NCBI GenBank assembly: GCA_046049675.1
Contig: JBJORA010000093.1
Coordinates: forward strand, 1-61,109
Reading direction: 5' to 3'
DNA from: CAIXQW01 sp046049675
Lineage (GTDB): Bacteria; Bacteroidota; Bacteroidia; Chitinophagales; Chitinophagaceae
Length of the DNA: 61,109 nucleotides
Under the pieces are notes generated by a model. The model did no database searches. It was not told the DNA's origin and saw nothing but the letters and a program-made list of their open reading frames with translations. Below, in pieces: positions 35,509 through 43,512 of the stretch (the first letter of the stretch is position 1; each line of letters begins with the position of its first letter). Made by a program: the position numbers and the translations under genes.

Positions 35509-36480
35509 TTATTGTGCTTGCTTTGCTACATAAAAAGCACATGCTCTTGCGATGGTTTGCTGTATGCTTGTATATGTAAACTGCGGTAGCAAATTTACAA
35601 TTTTACTGCCATCGTAGGCATATTTGCTTTGCGCTGTTCTTGCTGTTTCTTGTGTAATAAGTGCTCGCTTTCCGGTAAACAATTTTCGTAAAGCATACAG
35701 CCGCCATACAATAGCCGTCATCCATGGTTTAGCTAATCGTGCTGGCGGTTTGCGCTGCATGGCCGTAGCCATATTTTGCAAAATAAATTCATAGCTATGA
35801 TTACCGCCGTTAAGAATAAAGCGTTCGTTGTAAATGTCGCTTTGCATTAGTAATTGCATGGCACGTACTACATCGTGCACATCAACAAAGCCATTGGCGC
35901 CACTTGTATAAAAAGGAAATTCGTCATAGGCATGCTTAAATAACTGGGCACTACTACTGTGCCAGTCGCCCTCGCCTAGGATAATTGAAGGGTTTACAAT
36001 AACTACTTTCAAGCCTTCTCCACTGCCACGCCACACTTCCATTTCTGCACGGTACTTGCTTATGGCATACGTACTATTCTGTGAATTAGTAAGCCAAGGT
36101 GTTTTTTCTGTAACCAAAGCGCCACCATGTGCACGACCAATAGCTGCAACACTGCTTACAAAAAGCAATTTTTCAACTTTATGCTCTAAGCAAGCATTAA
36201 CCACGTTAGCTGTGCCTTCAACATTATTGTGCAATAAAGCTTCAGCATCGGCACTATCAAAACTTACTGCATTTGCACAATGAAACACATGTGTATGTCC
36301 TGCAATGATGTCGTCGCAGGCATCAACATCAAGTATATCTAATTGCTGCCAAGTTGTAGCACTTAATTCCGTAGGCTTAGTGTTGCGAAAAGTAGCTGTA
36401 ACCGCAATATTGCATGCAAGCAAATGCCTTACGAGGTGAGACCCCACAAAACCATTGCCACCAATTACAAGTGCATGCAT
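35509..36480 (-). CDS. NAD(P)-dependent epimerase/reductase, extended SDR
   Basis: A 323-residue enzyme with the Rossmann motif GGNGFVGSHLVRHLL (residues 7-21), VFHCANAVSF, catalytic Ser in VSSVAAIG, and YAISKYRAE with the catalytic Tyr and Lys. The layout resembles dihydroflavonol 4-reductase / 3-beta-HSD type extended SDRs, which reduce a carbonyl next to a sugar or lipid. A -7 element at 36488-36495 lies 7 nt before the ATG, so the transcript is near-leaderless. It is followed by the 133-residue gene. Confidence 0.85.
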   Translation of the reverse strand: MHALVIGGNGFVGSHLVRHLLACNIAVTATFRNTKPTELSATTWQQLDILDVDACDDIIAGHTHVFHCANAVSFDSADAEALLHNNVEGTANVVNACLEHKVEKLLFVSSVAAIGRAHGGALVTEKTPWLTNSQNSTYAISKYRAEMEVWRGSGEGLKVVIVNPSIILGEGDWHSSSAQLFKHAYDEFPFYTSGANGFVDVHDVVRAMQLLMQSDIYNERFILNGGNHSYEFILQNMATAMQRKPPARLAKPWMTAIVWRLYALRKLFTGKRALITQETARTAQSKYAYDGSKIVNLLPQFTYTSIQQTIARACAFYVAKQAQ

Positions 36481-36487
36481 TATGTAG

Positions 36488-36495
36488 CAAAGGTA
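36488..36495 (-). promoter_or_regulatory. -7 element of the epimerase operon
   Basis: The minus strand reads TACCTTTG, ending 7 nt before the ATG at 36480. No clear -33 element. Confidence 0.45.
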
Positions 36496-36620
36496 GGGGC
36501 AAGTTGCACTAAAAATTGTGATTGTTAGCGCGCATATGGTGTTGTCATTGCAGTAGTAAATTCAATAAAGTTTTTTAGAACATCTACTTTGCAGATTTGC
36601 AAAATTTCCTAAATTGCAAT

Positions 36621-37286
36621 ATGAAATGGAAATGCCTGCTAGTTGCATGTTTGGTATTTAGCTGTACAATACCCAACTGCGATGCGCAGTTTACTAGCAT
36701 GCTAGAGAAATCAGAGAAAAGTCGTGATCTTGGAAATAATAACATTGCCATTGGCGTTGATGATATTATTATTTTTGGCAGTTTGCCACTTGCATATCAA
36801 CGCGAGGTAGGGAAATTTGCTATAGATCTACAATACGAATTGCCGGTGATGAGAACAAGTAAGTACGGTACTGAATTCTTAACACGTGCTGCGTCTATTG
36901 ATATCAATAATGAGTTTATTTATAGTAAGCAGCTCCCATGGAAAACCAGGGCTTATCATTTAGCTATTTATAAAACAATTTTAGACCTTGATGCTGGCAA
37001 GTTTAACCTAGGGCTAATGTACAGAAACACGCGTACTACAGCGGGCTACTACTATGATAATTCGCTGATGCCTGACACCCTCTCTGATGTTTTGCTACGA
37101 TCAGGATTTTATCTTAGCGCACAATATCGTATGCTTTTACATAAATCTTTGGGGATAGATTACACCTTTGGATTTGGTCGTGTACACTTAACTACAAACG
37201 AAACAGTAGTTGACGATGAATTAAACAATCTGTCCGTTGGAGGACTAGGTTTGCCTACAACAATTAGAGTTTTTTATAATATTTAG
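36621..37286 (+). CDS. Outer-membrane beta-barrel-like hypothetical protein
   Basis: A 221-residue protein from the ATG at 36621 (MKWKCLLVACLVFSC, signal peptide ending CDAQ); the frame is open from a TTG at 36597. The mature protein has alternating strands (LGLMYRNTRTTAGYYYDN, LSAQYRMLLHKSLGIDYTFGFG) and ends VFYNI, fitting an outer-membrane barrel. Not recognised. It is followed 11 bp later by the next gene, so probably co-transcribed. Confidence 0.6.
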   Translation: MKWKCLLVACLVFSCTIPNCDAQFTSMLEKSEKSRDLGNNNIAIGVDDIIIFGSLPLAYQREVGKFAIDLQYELPVMRTSKYGTEFLTRAASIDINNEFIYSKQLPWKTRAYHLAIYKTILDLDAGKFNLGLMYRNTRTTAGYYYDNSLMPDTLSDVLLRSGFYLSAQYRMLLHKSLGIDYTFGFGRVHLTTNETVVDDELNNLSVGGLGLPTTIRVFYNI

Positions 37287-37297
37287 TACAATTACAA

Positions 37298-38815
37298 ATG
37301 CAAGCATTAAAACAACCAATTTACTACATCGTATTGATGTTATTTTCTTTTGCTACAAAGGGACAGCCCTTGCCTACTTTTAACAACGTGGGCAAATTTA
37401 ATTGCGTAGGCGAGCAAGAAAAGTATCGGAATTATCACGCTTTCTTTTACACACGCAATAGTTACTACAGCTTCGTTGAACTTGGCGCCAATCTTTTTAA
37501 GAGCAAAATAGATGGAGAAGATTTTCGTGTAGAACATTATGACTCGATTTCGCGAAAAACTAAAATTATAAAGCTCCCCTCAGAATTTCTCAGTAGTAAG
37601 TTTGAATACATTGCTAGCCACTACAATGACAACAACTTTAATATCTATTTGCAACACTACAATAAAGAGCAAAAAAAGAATTTTATTTTTTGCTTTAGCT
37701 TAAACGAGGTGGGCGATGGCCTTGTTGCAAGTAAAGTACTTGACTTTCCAAGTGCTAAAAAAGACAAGTTTGAAAAGCTAATAGTGAACATAGGCAAGCC
37801 AGACAATACGGCAAGTATCATTGCTTGCTATACGATAGACGATAAGACATCGGCAAGCGTAGCTAGATGTCAAATTGGCGGAAGCGCGATGCAAAACTTT
37901 GTTACGGCACCAATTCCAAAGCTTAGTGTAGATGATCTTACCCAAGCTATTATTGTGGGTACAGACAAAGTGTTCTTTAGTTTCTTTACAAACCCCGAAC
38001 ATAATATAATGTTTGAATCTGAACTAACTTGGGATTTAGAAAATGAAAGCTACTCGAGCGTAGCAATAGCTACAAAAGCTTCTCAAGTAACTAAGAAAAT
38101 TAGCTTTAAGACGCAGCATAGTATGCCGTACTTTTTTGTTGATAAGGCTAATTTACTAAAGATGGCTTCAATTACTGGCAGCGATGAAACTACAATAAAG
38201 ATATACTCGGTTGATGACCAATTAAATTATGTAGAAACTGCAAGTCACGATATTCAAGAACAGTATAAAAAAATTAGTGGAAAGAGTCTTAAGGATATAT
38301 ATAAGCTAGTTAACGGTACGACTATTGTAACAGGTGTTGAACAAACTAAACATGGAGAAATGATTCTATCTGTAGCCACACTATATTATCAAGACCCAAA
38401 CGCCAAGTATAACCTTAACAAAACAAATTATTCAGAAAAGAAAAATTACTACGTCGGCCCTATCCTGCTTTTAGAACTAAGTGATAATTTGGGTTCAGCT
38501 TTATCTACTTGTGGCATTAATGGTACTGTGAGATGCGATTTTTATACCCACTTTGATGATCCTACAATTATGCATGGTGCAAATAAAAAAAGTTGGTATC
38601 CGCAATATCAGAGTGGTTCCTACTTTGATAGATCTAATGAAAATTTCAATATTCCACAAGATAAAAGTGCTGTGTCAAACGTATACGCCAATGGAGGTTA
38701 TGCTTATAGCAATGGTCAAAGTGAAGTTATTACGAAGTATCATGTTTTGAACGATCGAATACTCAGAATTAAGCACAACAAGCTCTTTGTAGACATTGCA
38801 ACGGCATCATTTTAA
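37298..38815 (+). CDS. Secreted hypothetical protein, 505 residues
   Basis: Not recognised. Signal peptide at residues 1-22 (QPIYYIVLMLFSFATKG) then a long polar domain with repeated blade-like segments ending in hydrophobic runs (IIACYTIDDKTSASVARC, VATLYYQDP), which suggests a beta-propeller-like fold. No catalytic motif or T9SS sorting domain is seen. Co-transcribed with the preceding barrel-like gene, so it may be its surface partner; inference only. Confidence 0.55.
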   Translation: MQALKQPIYYIVLMLFSFATKGQPLPTFNNVGKFNCVGEQEKYRNYHAFFYTRNSYYSFVELGANLFKSKIDGEDFRVEHYDSISRKTKIIKLPSEFLSSKFEYIASHYNDNNFNIYLQHYNKEQKKNFIFCFSLNEVGDGLVASKVLDFPSAKKDKFEKLIVNIGKPDNTASIIACYTIDDKTSASVARCQIGGSAMQNFVTAPIPKLSVDDLTQAIIVGTDKVFFSFFTNPEHNIMFESELTWDLENESYSSVAIATKASQVTKKISFKTQHSMPYFFVDKANLLKMASITGSDETTIKIYSVDDQLNYVETASHDIQEQYKKISGKSLKDIYKLVNGTTIVTGVEQTKHGEMILSVATLYYQDPNAKYNLNKTNYSEKKNYYVGPILLLELSDNLGSALSTCGINGTVRCDFYTHFDDPTIMHGANKKSWYPQYQSGSYFDRSNENFNIPQDKSAVSNVYANGGYAYSNGQSEVITKYHVLNDRILRIKHNKLFVDIATASF

Positions 38816-38914
38816 TGCGCACACATCGACTAGCAATAAAATGCCTTAAGTATAGAGGTATATAAATTTTCTTGCCTCAGCCACAGCACTTCTGTATATT
38901 TACCATATCAGCAT

Positions 38915-39646
38915 ATGCGCTCTCTGCTTATATTATCACTACTGATTGCACTACAAATACTGGCAGTGCGCGAAGTGACAGCACAGCGCCTTGCCCTTAC
39001 GCTTTCTGCTGGGGCACATACAAGCGCATTGCGCAATGCTTACGATAAAAAAGAAGCACAAGCAACACAAGTCGTATACCTTAAGCCAGCCTATCAAATT
39101 GGTGCACAATACAAATTAGCAAACAGCTTTACCCTGGGGCTAGGTGCTGGCTTGCAGAACTATACTTTTAGGTATGTGTCAATTTTTCCGCCTCCCAAAG
39201 ATCCTGGTATTTCCATTACTAATGGACAAAACGACCTCGTTCAGATACAAAGCATTACGCTGCCGCTAACACTTGACGCCACAGTACATGAAACTCAGCT
39301 GAGCTATACCGCAGTTTGTATTGGTATGACATGGCAGTATTTTTCGCAAATACGTTACACTGATATTACGGCAAAAATGAATGAGGGAATTCCATTTGGT
39401 GGAGGCATCATCGTTAACGGATATACCATTGGCGAACTTAATAACATGTACAATAAAAGCAACTGGACTATGCCGCTTGGTATCAGTCATACACGCACAA
39501 TCAACAAACACCTCTTTGCACAATTGCGTATGCAATACAATATTGGTATCAGCGATGTAAAAGAAACCAACTTTGTTACAAGCCCTAAAGGCAGTACCTT
39601 TTTGCGTGGTGCGCAGGCGGGGTTGTGTGTGGGTTGGTGGTTGTAA
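38915..39646 (+). CDS. PorT-type outer-membrane beta-barrel protein
   Basis: A 243-residue protein with signal peptide (MRSLLILSLLIALQILAVREVTAQ) and a predicted eight-strand barrel (YQIGAQYKLANSFTLGLGAGL, VCIGMTWQYFSQIRY, LFAQLRMQYNIGI), ending GLCVGWWL with a terminal hydrophobic residue. Resembles the outer-membrane beta-barrel (OMP_b-brl_2/PorT-like) families common in Bacteroidota. Convergent with the ATPase gene at 39685. Confidence 0.65.
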   Translation: MRSLLILSLLIALQILAVREVTAQRLALTLSAGAHTSALRNAYDKKEAQATQVVYLKPAYQIGAQYKLANSFTLGLGAGLQNYTFRYVSIFPPPKDPGISITNGQNDLVQIQSITLPLTLDATVHETQLSYTAVCIGMTWQYFSQIRYTDITAKMNEGIPFGGGIIVNGYTIGELNNMYNKSNWTMPLGISHTRTINKHLFAQLRMQYNIGISDVKETNFVTSPKGSTFLRGAQAGLCVGWWL

Positions 39647-39684
39647 TAGGCTAGGTGTTAGTGATGCAAAATCAGCAGCAAATG

Positions 39685-40983
39685 CTACTTAATACACCAC
39701 ATCGCATAGGATGGCACTGATTTGATGTTGTTCTCAATGCCAAAATTTTTCTCGCTTATTCTAATTGCATTGATTGGATTATTTATCTGCATATACGAAT
39801 TAAGAGATCTCGAACGCACATGTTTACCCTTCTTGACTTCAACCGGTGTGATAAGCATTTCTTGTTGTAATAAAAAGTCAACCTCAGCATCCGATTTGCT
39901 ACGCCAATAATAGAGTTTATGTCCATTAGCATGCAGAGCTTGGGCTGCAGCATTTTCTGCTAATGCACCCAAAAACTGATTTTGTAATGGCATATTACTC
40001 AGCAAGAGGTTGGCTGGTACTGATGCGTGTGCACATAGTAATCCGACGTCGTGAAGATATAATTTGAAGCTAGCTAAATTGAGATAAGCGGCTAGTGGTA
40101 AACTTGCTTGTTCTACTAGTGTGCAACTATACACCAATCCAGCTGCAATAAGCCAGTGTATTGACTCGCCAAATAAACTAGCAGTGCCACCACGTTGAAC
40201 AACTTTGTATTGAAATTTCGCATTTTCTTTGGCAAGCTGTGTAGGTATAGAATTAAAGCAGGCCATTATTTTTACGCTTATGTTTGGCTGTGCATATTTT
40301 GCCATATCAGCAATATAGTTATTGAGGATGGACTGCTGTACGCTACGAACTTCGTAGTAACTTTTTGACGCAATATATGTTTTGACTACCTCGGGCATGC
40401 CTCCTACAATTTGATATTGCTTGAACCACATTAATGCTAAGCTGTGTAACGCACTGGGCATTTGCGCACTCTTTTGATAGCACTCGCTAATCTTTTGTTG
40501 CAATGCGTGTTGGCCATGTGCATCTAAAAATTCATCAAAACTCATGGCATGCAGACGTAATTCATCAACTTGTCCAACTGGAAAAGAGTAGTTGTCGCGG
40601 TAAATCGCTACGCCAAGCAAACTGCCTGCAGCAGCAATGCAAAGCTCGGGAACTTGCTCGTTAAAGTATTTGAGGGTACGCAATGCGGCAGGGCATACTT
40701 GTATCTCATCTAATATAAGAAGCGTAGTTTGTGGCTGAATCCGTTGATTAACAAGTAACTCAAGATCACTTAGTAGACTAGATAGGCCATTTTGCTGCTC
40801 AAAAAGCTGTCTAGCCAAGGTGTTCTCTTCAAAATTGATATAGGCTGTATTACTAAAGCAAGTACTGCCAAAGTATTTCAAGATATGCGTTTTGCCAACT
40901 TGACGTGCCCCATGTAGTATTAGCGGTTTACGCCCTTTCCGATGCTGCCATACTTTAAGATCTTGTAAAATCTGCCTTTCCAC
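39685..40983 (-). CDS. AAA_14 ATPase with DUF4143 domain
   Basis: A 432-residue cytoplasmic protein starting at the GTG at 40983 (ERQILQDLKVWQHRKGRKPLIL): the open frame runs upstream to a TTG at 41010 but relatives begin at this point, and a TACTTTG -7-like element lies 5 nt before it. Walker A GARQVGKTHILK (near residue 27), Walker B LLILDEIQVCP, and arginine/serine sensor AAAGSLLGVAI are followed by a C-terminal DUF4143 nuclease-like domain (AENAAAQALHANGHKLYYWRSKSDAEVDFLLQQ, with the Glu-x-Asp-x-x-Gln/Glu-like acidic residues). Many Bacteroidota carry dozens of such genes; function unknown. Confidence 0.88.
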   Translation of the reverse strand: MERQILQDLKVWQHRKGRKPLILHGARQVGKTHILKYFGSTCFSNTAYINFEENTLARQLFEQQNGLSSLLSDLELLVNQRIQPQTTLLILDEIQVCPAALRTLKYFNEQVPELCIAAAGSLLGVAIYRDNYSFPVGQVDELRLHAMSFDEFLDAHGQHALQQKISECYQKSAQMPSALHSLALMWFKQYQIVGGMPEVVKTYIASKSYYEVRSVQQSILNNYIADMAKYAQPNISVKIMACFNSIPTQLAKENAKFQYKVVQRGGTASLFGESIHWLIAAGLVYSCTLVEQASLPLAAYLNLASFKLYLHDVGLLCAHASVPANLLLSNMPLQNQFLGALAENAAAQALHANGHKLYYWRSKSDAEVDFLLQQEMLITPVEVKKGKHVRSRSLNSYMQINNPINAIRISEKNFGIENNIKSVPSYAMWCIK

Positions 40984-41109
40984 AATACAAAGTAAAACAT
41001 TTAACTCCAATAAAATACTTCATTACCAACTTTATTGGATTTAATAGTTCTTTTTACTTTAATGTAAACAATAATTTAACGAAATTAGCTTAGTATTACC
41101 TGCATAAAA

Positions 41110-41139
41110 AAAGAGGAAAACACTGCTGCCTTCCTCTTT
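41110..41139 (-). terminator. Terminator of the respiratory operon
   Basis: A 9-bp stem (AAAGAGGAA / TTCCTCTTT) with a 12-nt loop, followed on the minus strand by TTTTTTTA, 26 bp after the cox4 stop. It may work on both strands. Confidence 0.75.
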
Positions 41140-41164
41140 CTAAATTTTCAATTGTATTTTAGTT

Positions 41165-41554
41165 CTACCTAAAAACCTTGTTCATTTCTAGCCAGAAGCC
41201 ACCATCCGCTAAGAAGGCAATAATAAACCAAACAAATAAGAATAGTGGAATCAATACAGAACCAATCATGTTCTTTACCTCGTCGCCAAGGTGCATAAAA
41301 ATACTAACGATATAGGCAGCCTTTAATAAAGTACCAACTATAAATAGTGTGTTTACGATACCGCGGCTAATGTCTAGACCATAGTAACACCATAAACCTA
41401 ATCCTACTTCTACTATTGTAATTAAAGAGAGTATACCAGTTGTACGCCAAATTTTCTTTACTTGCGCTTTGCTCGCTTCGCTATTTCTATCCTGATGATG
41501 ACCTCCGCTATACAGTGCGCTCTGATCTCCTTCGTAGTTGCTAAATCCGCTCAT
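41165..41554 (-). CDS. ctaF: Cytochrome c oxidase subunit IV (caa3 type)
   Basis: A 129-residue membrane protein with three hydrophobic helices (ILSLITIVEVGLGLWCYYG, IVNTLFIVGTLLKAAYIVSIF, IGSVLIPLFLFVWFIIAFL) after a 35-residue polar N-terminus. It is the last gene of the oxidase operon and a usual companion of subunits I-III. It is separated from subunit III by the four-helix-bundle gene at 41633-42016. Confidence 0.85.
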   Translation of the reverse strand: MSGFSNYEGDQSALYSGGHHQDRNSEASKAQVKKIWRTTGILSLITIVEVGLGLWCYYGLDISRGIVNTLFIVGTLLKAAYIVSIFMHLGDEVKNMIGSVLIPLFLFVWFIIAFLADGGFWLEMNKVFR

Positions 41555-41563
41555 AATAATTGT

Positions 41564-41593
41564 ATTGTTGAATTGTTGAATTGTTATATTGTT
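41564..41593. repeat. ATTGTT-rich repeat, left flank of the four-helix-bundle gene
   Basis: Short tandem 9-bp units (ATTGTTGAA) ending in ATATTGTT. The last 22 bp are identical to 57321-57342. The matching inverted-type sequence is at 42088-42117, on the other side of the gene. Confidence 0.65.
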
Positions 41594-41631
41594 AGGTGTG
41601 GGTGTGAGTTTGGGTGTGGGTGTGGGTGGTG
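41594..41631. repeat. GGTGTG microsatellite
   Basis: A G/T-only run of GGTGTG-like hexamers (GGTGTGGGTGTGAGTTTGGG and further copies) lies between the ATTGTT repeat and the stop of the four-helix-bundle gene. It could form a G-rich structure. Confidence 0.75.
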
Positions 41632-41632
41632 T

Positions 41633-42016
41633 TTAGTGTTTGAGTTTGTCGTTTGTAAATTTTATTAGTGTGTTTATTAATCTTGGTAATTCTTTTAGTT
41701 CTGCAAATATAAAGTTGTAATCGCTTTCATTAAGTAAATTTCGTGTTTTTGCTTTCTGATTCCAATCTAGTGACTCCACCGCTGATGCTTTAGCAATGCG
41801 ATAAAATTGTACTTTTTCTCGCTTGTGAAATCTGCCAAAACCTTCAGCAATATTAGCAGAGATAGAATCTATTGCCCTTACAAATTGTTTGCCAATTGTT
41901 TGCCTCGCAAAATTCTCCCAAATAGCTACAACATCCCACACCTTATTGCTCAACTTAAACGCACTTGTATATGCCTCTATTGAGTTCAGTGTTAAATATT
42001 GTTTTTGGTCCTCCAT
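41633..42016 (-). CDS. Four-helix bundle protein (23S rRNA-IVP / Avd-like), inserted in the oxidase operon
   Basis: A 127-residue cytoplasmic protein of the S23/four-helix bundle (TIGR02436) family: SIEAYTSAFKLSNKVWDVV, RQTIGKQFVRAIDSISANIAEGFGRF, FYRIAKASAVESLDWNQKA, ELKELPRLINTLIKF. The RAIDSISANIAEGFGR segment is diagnostic. These proteins occur in intervening sequences of 23S rRNA genes and as solitary genes in Bacteroidota, with unknown function. It lies between coxIII and cox4, where no such gene belongs, and is bracketed by ATTGTT-type repeats, so it looks like an inserted unit. Confidence 0.85.
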   Translation of the reverse strand: MEDQKQYLTLNSIEAYTSAFKLSNKVWDVVAIWENFARQTIGKQFVRAIDSISANIAEGFGRFHKREKVQFYRIAKASAVESLDWNQKAKTRNLLNESDYNFIFAELKELPRLINTLIKFTNDKLKH

Positions 42017-42087
42017 TAATTATTCTTAGCTGCTTTCGCGTTTGAGATGCTTTATTAAATTTAGGTGCTACATCTACGTACTCAAAT

Positions 42088-42117
42088 AACAATTTAGCAA
42101 TACAACAATGTAACAAT
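42088..42117. repeat. AACAAT-rich repeat, right flank of the four-helix-bundle gene (inverted relative to 41564)
   Basis: Reads AACAATTTAGCAATACAACA and continues ATGTAACAAT; on the minus strand it is an ATTGTT-type sequence like the left flank. The match is imperfect. Confidence 0.5.
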
Positions 42118-42126
42118 TTTTTCTGC

Positions 42127-42876
42127 TTACAGCAGATAAAAACAAGTAAATACAAATACCCAAACCAAGTCTACAAAGTGCCAGTATAAACCAACTTTTT
42201 CTACCATTTCGTAGTGACCGCGGCGCTCATAAGTACCATTGATAACATTAAATAAAATGATAATCAAAAATACCACACCACTAAATACGTGGAAGCCATG
42301 GAAGCCAGTGATTGTAAAGAAGAAGTTGAAGAAGTCGTGAGCACTTTGACCGCCAAATGCACTAAGCACCGCTGGGTCTGCTTTCTTACTGAACCAGTGC
42401 TGGATATTTGCTAATGAACCTTGCTCGCCTGTAAAGCTGCCCCACCATGCATCTTTATGATGTAAGTGTGTCCACTCCCAAGCCTGACAAGCCAAGAAAA
42501 TGCTACCACCAACTATTGTCCAAAGCATCCACTTGATTACACCTTTACGATTCATGCAGTGGCCTTCGTGTACAGCAAGCACCATCGTAACAGAACTTAC
42601 AATCAACACGAAGGTCATAAAGCTCACGAATACAAGCGGAGCACTGTGCACGCCAATTATGTCCATCCATGGAAAAGCATGGAACACTTCATTTGGGTCT
42701 GGCCAAACGCGGCTACTAAAGCGGTGTGTACCATAGCTAATCAAGAATGCGCCAAATGTAAACGCATCGCTTAGCAAGAAGTACCACATCATAAGCTTAC
42801 CATAGCTTACTTTAAATGGGCTTTCGCCACCCATCCATAGGCTCTTAGAATTGTTGTGTGTTGCTACTGAACTCAT
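42127..42876 (-). CDS. ctaE: Cytochrome c oxidase subunit III (first copy)
   Basis: A 249-residue membrane protein with about six helices. The family signature residues are GGESPFKVSYGKLMMWYFLLSD, then a conserved FFTITGFHGFHVFSGVVF and ERRGHYEMVEKVGLYWHFVDLVWVFVFTCFYLL, the subunit III ending. It lacks a quinol-oxidase feature. It is followed by a shorter subunit III-like gene upstream in the operon (42916-43497), as is common in Bacteroidota. Confidence 0.9.
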   Translation of the reverse strand: MSSVATHNNSKSLWMGGESPFKVSYGKLMMWYFLLSDAFTFGAFLISYGTHRFSSRVWPDPNEVFHAFPWMDIIGVHSAPLVFVSFMTFVLIVSSVTMVLAVHEGHCMNRKGVIKWMLWTIVGGSIFLACQAWEWTHLHHKDAWWGSFTGEQGSLANIQHWFSKKADPAVLSAFGGQSAHDFFNFFFTITGFHGFHVFSGVVFLIIILFNVINGTYERRGHYEMVEKVGLYWHFVDLVWVFVFTCFYLL

Positions 42877-42915
42877 TGTTATAAAAAGCTTTTGTATATA
42901 AAGTGATTTAGAATA

Positions 42916-43497
42916 TTAGAAATTAAAGTTAACCAAAAAGAATATGAACAAATAGATCCATAATACATCTACATAGTGCCAAAACGTAGCCATGATTTCG
43001 TGGCCCACTGCGCTATAAACTTTTGTGCGACGACGAAATGCTACAAAGTACACAATGGCAAGTGCAATCACTGCCGCCAAGACGTGGACACCATGCAAGC
43101 CTGTAATAATATACAAGAAGCCTGCACTACTTGGCCCATCTAATTTTGTGCCAGCAGTAAATAATTGGTAGAAACCAAATAGCTGCAGCGCTACAAACAG
43201 TAAACCAAGTATCAATGTAAATGTGATATACTTTTTGTACTGAGGCATTTCTCTTTGCTTAAACATTTGCACCGCTTTGTGCATCGTATAGCTACTCGCT
43301 AATATAACAGCAGTACTTACCCAAAAGGCCCAAGGTAAAGTAAGGCTTACCCAACGAGCACCGCCTTTCTGCAAAATAAAAGCACTTGTCAAACCGGCAA
43401 ATACCATAAACATACTTGCCATAGCAATCCACATCATCAACTTTTGTGGATGTACGCCCTTGTTATGTATATTTTGTTGTTCTAATTGTGCCATCAT
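42916..43497 (-). CDS. Heme-copper oxidase subunit III (second, shorter copy)
   Basis: A 193-residue membrane protein with five helices: LMMWIAMASMFMVFAGLTSAF, PWAFWVSTAVILASSY, FTLILGLLFVALQLFGFYQLF, GFLYIITGLHGVHVLAAVIAL and WHYVDVLWIYLFIFFLVN. GLHGVHVL and FWHYVDVLWI are the subunit III motifs. Two subunit III-type proteins in tandem are normal in this operon type. It starts at tandem Met codons. Confidence 0.88.
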   Translation of the reverse strand: MMAQLEQQNIHNKGVHPQKLMMWIAMASMFMVFAGLTSAFILQKGGARWVSLTLPWAFWVSTAVILASSYTMHKAVQMFKQREMPQYKKYITFTLILGLLFVALQLFGFYQLFTAGTKLDGPSSAGFLYIITGLHGVHVLAAVIALAIVYFVAFRRRTKVYSAVGHEIMATFWHYVDVLWIYLFIFFLVNFNF

Positions 43498-43512
43498 ACG
43501 CTGCCTCCCTTT

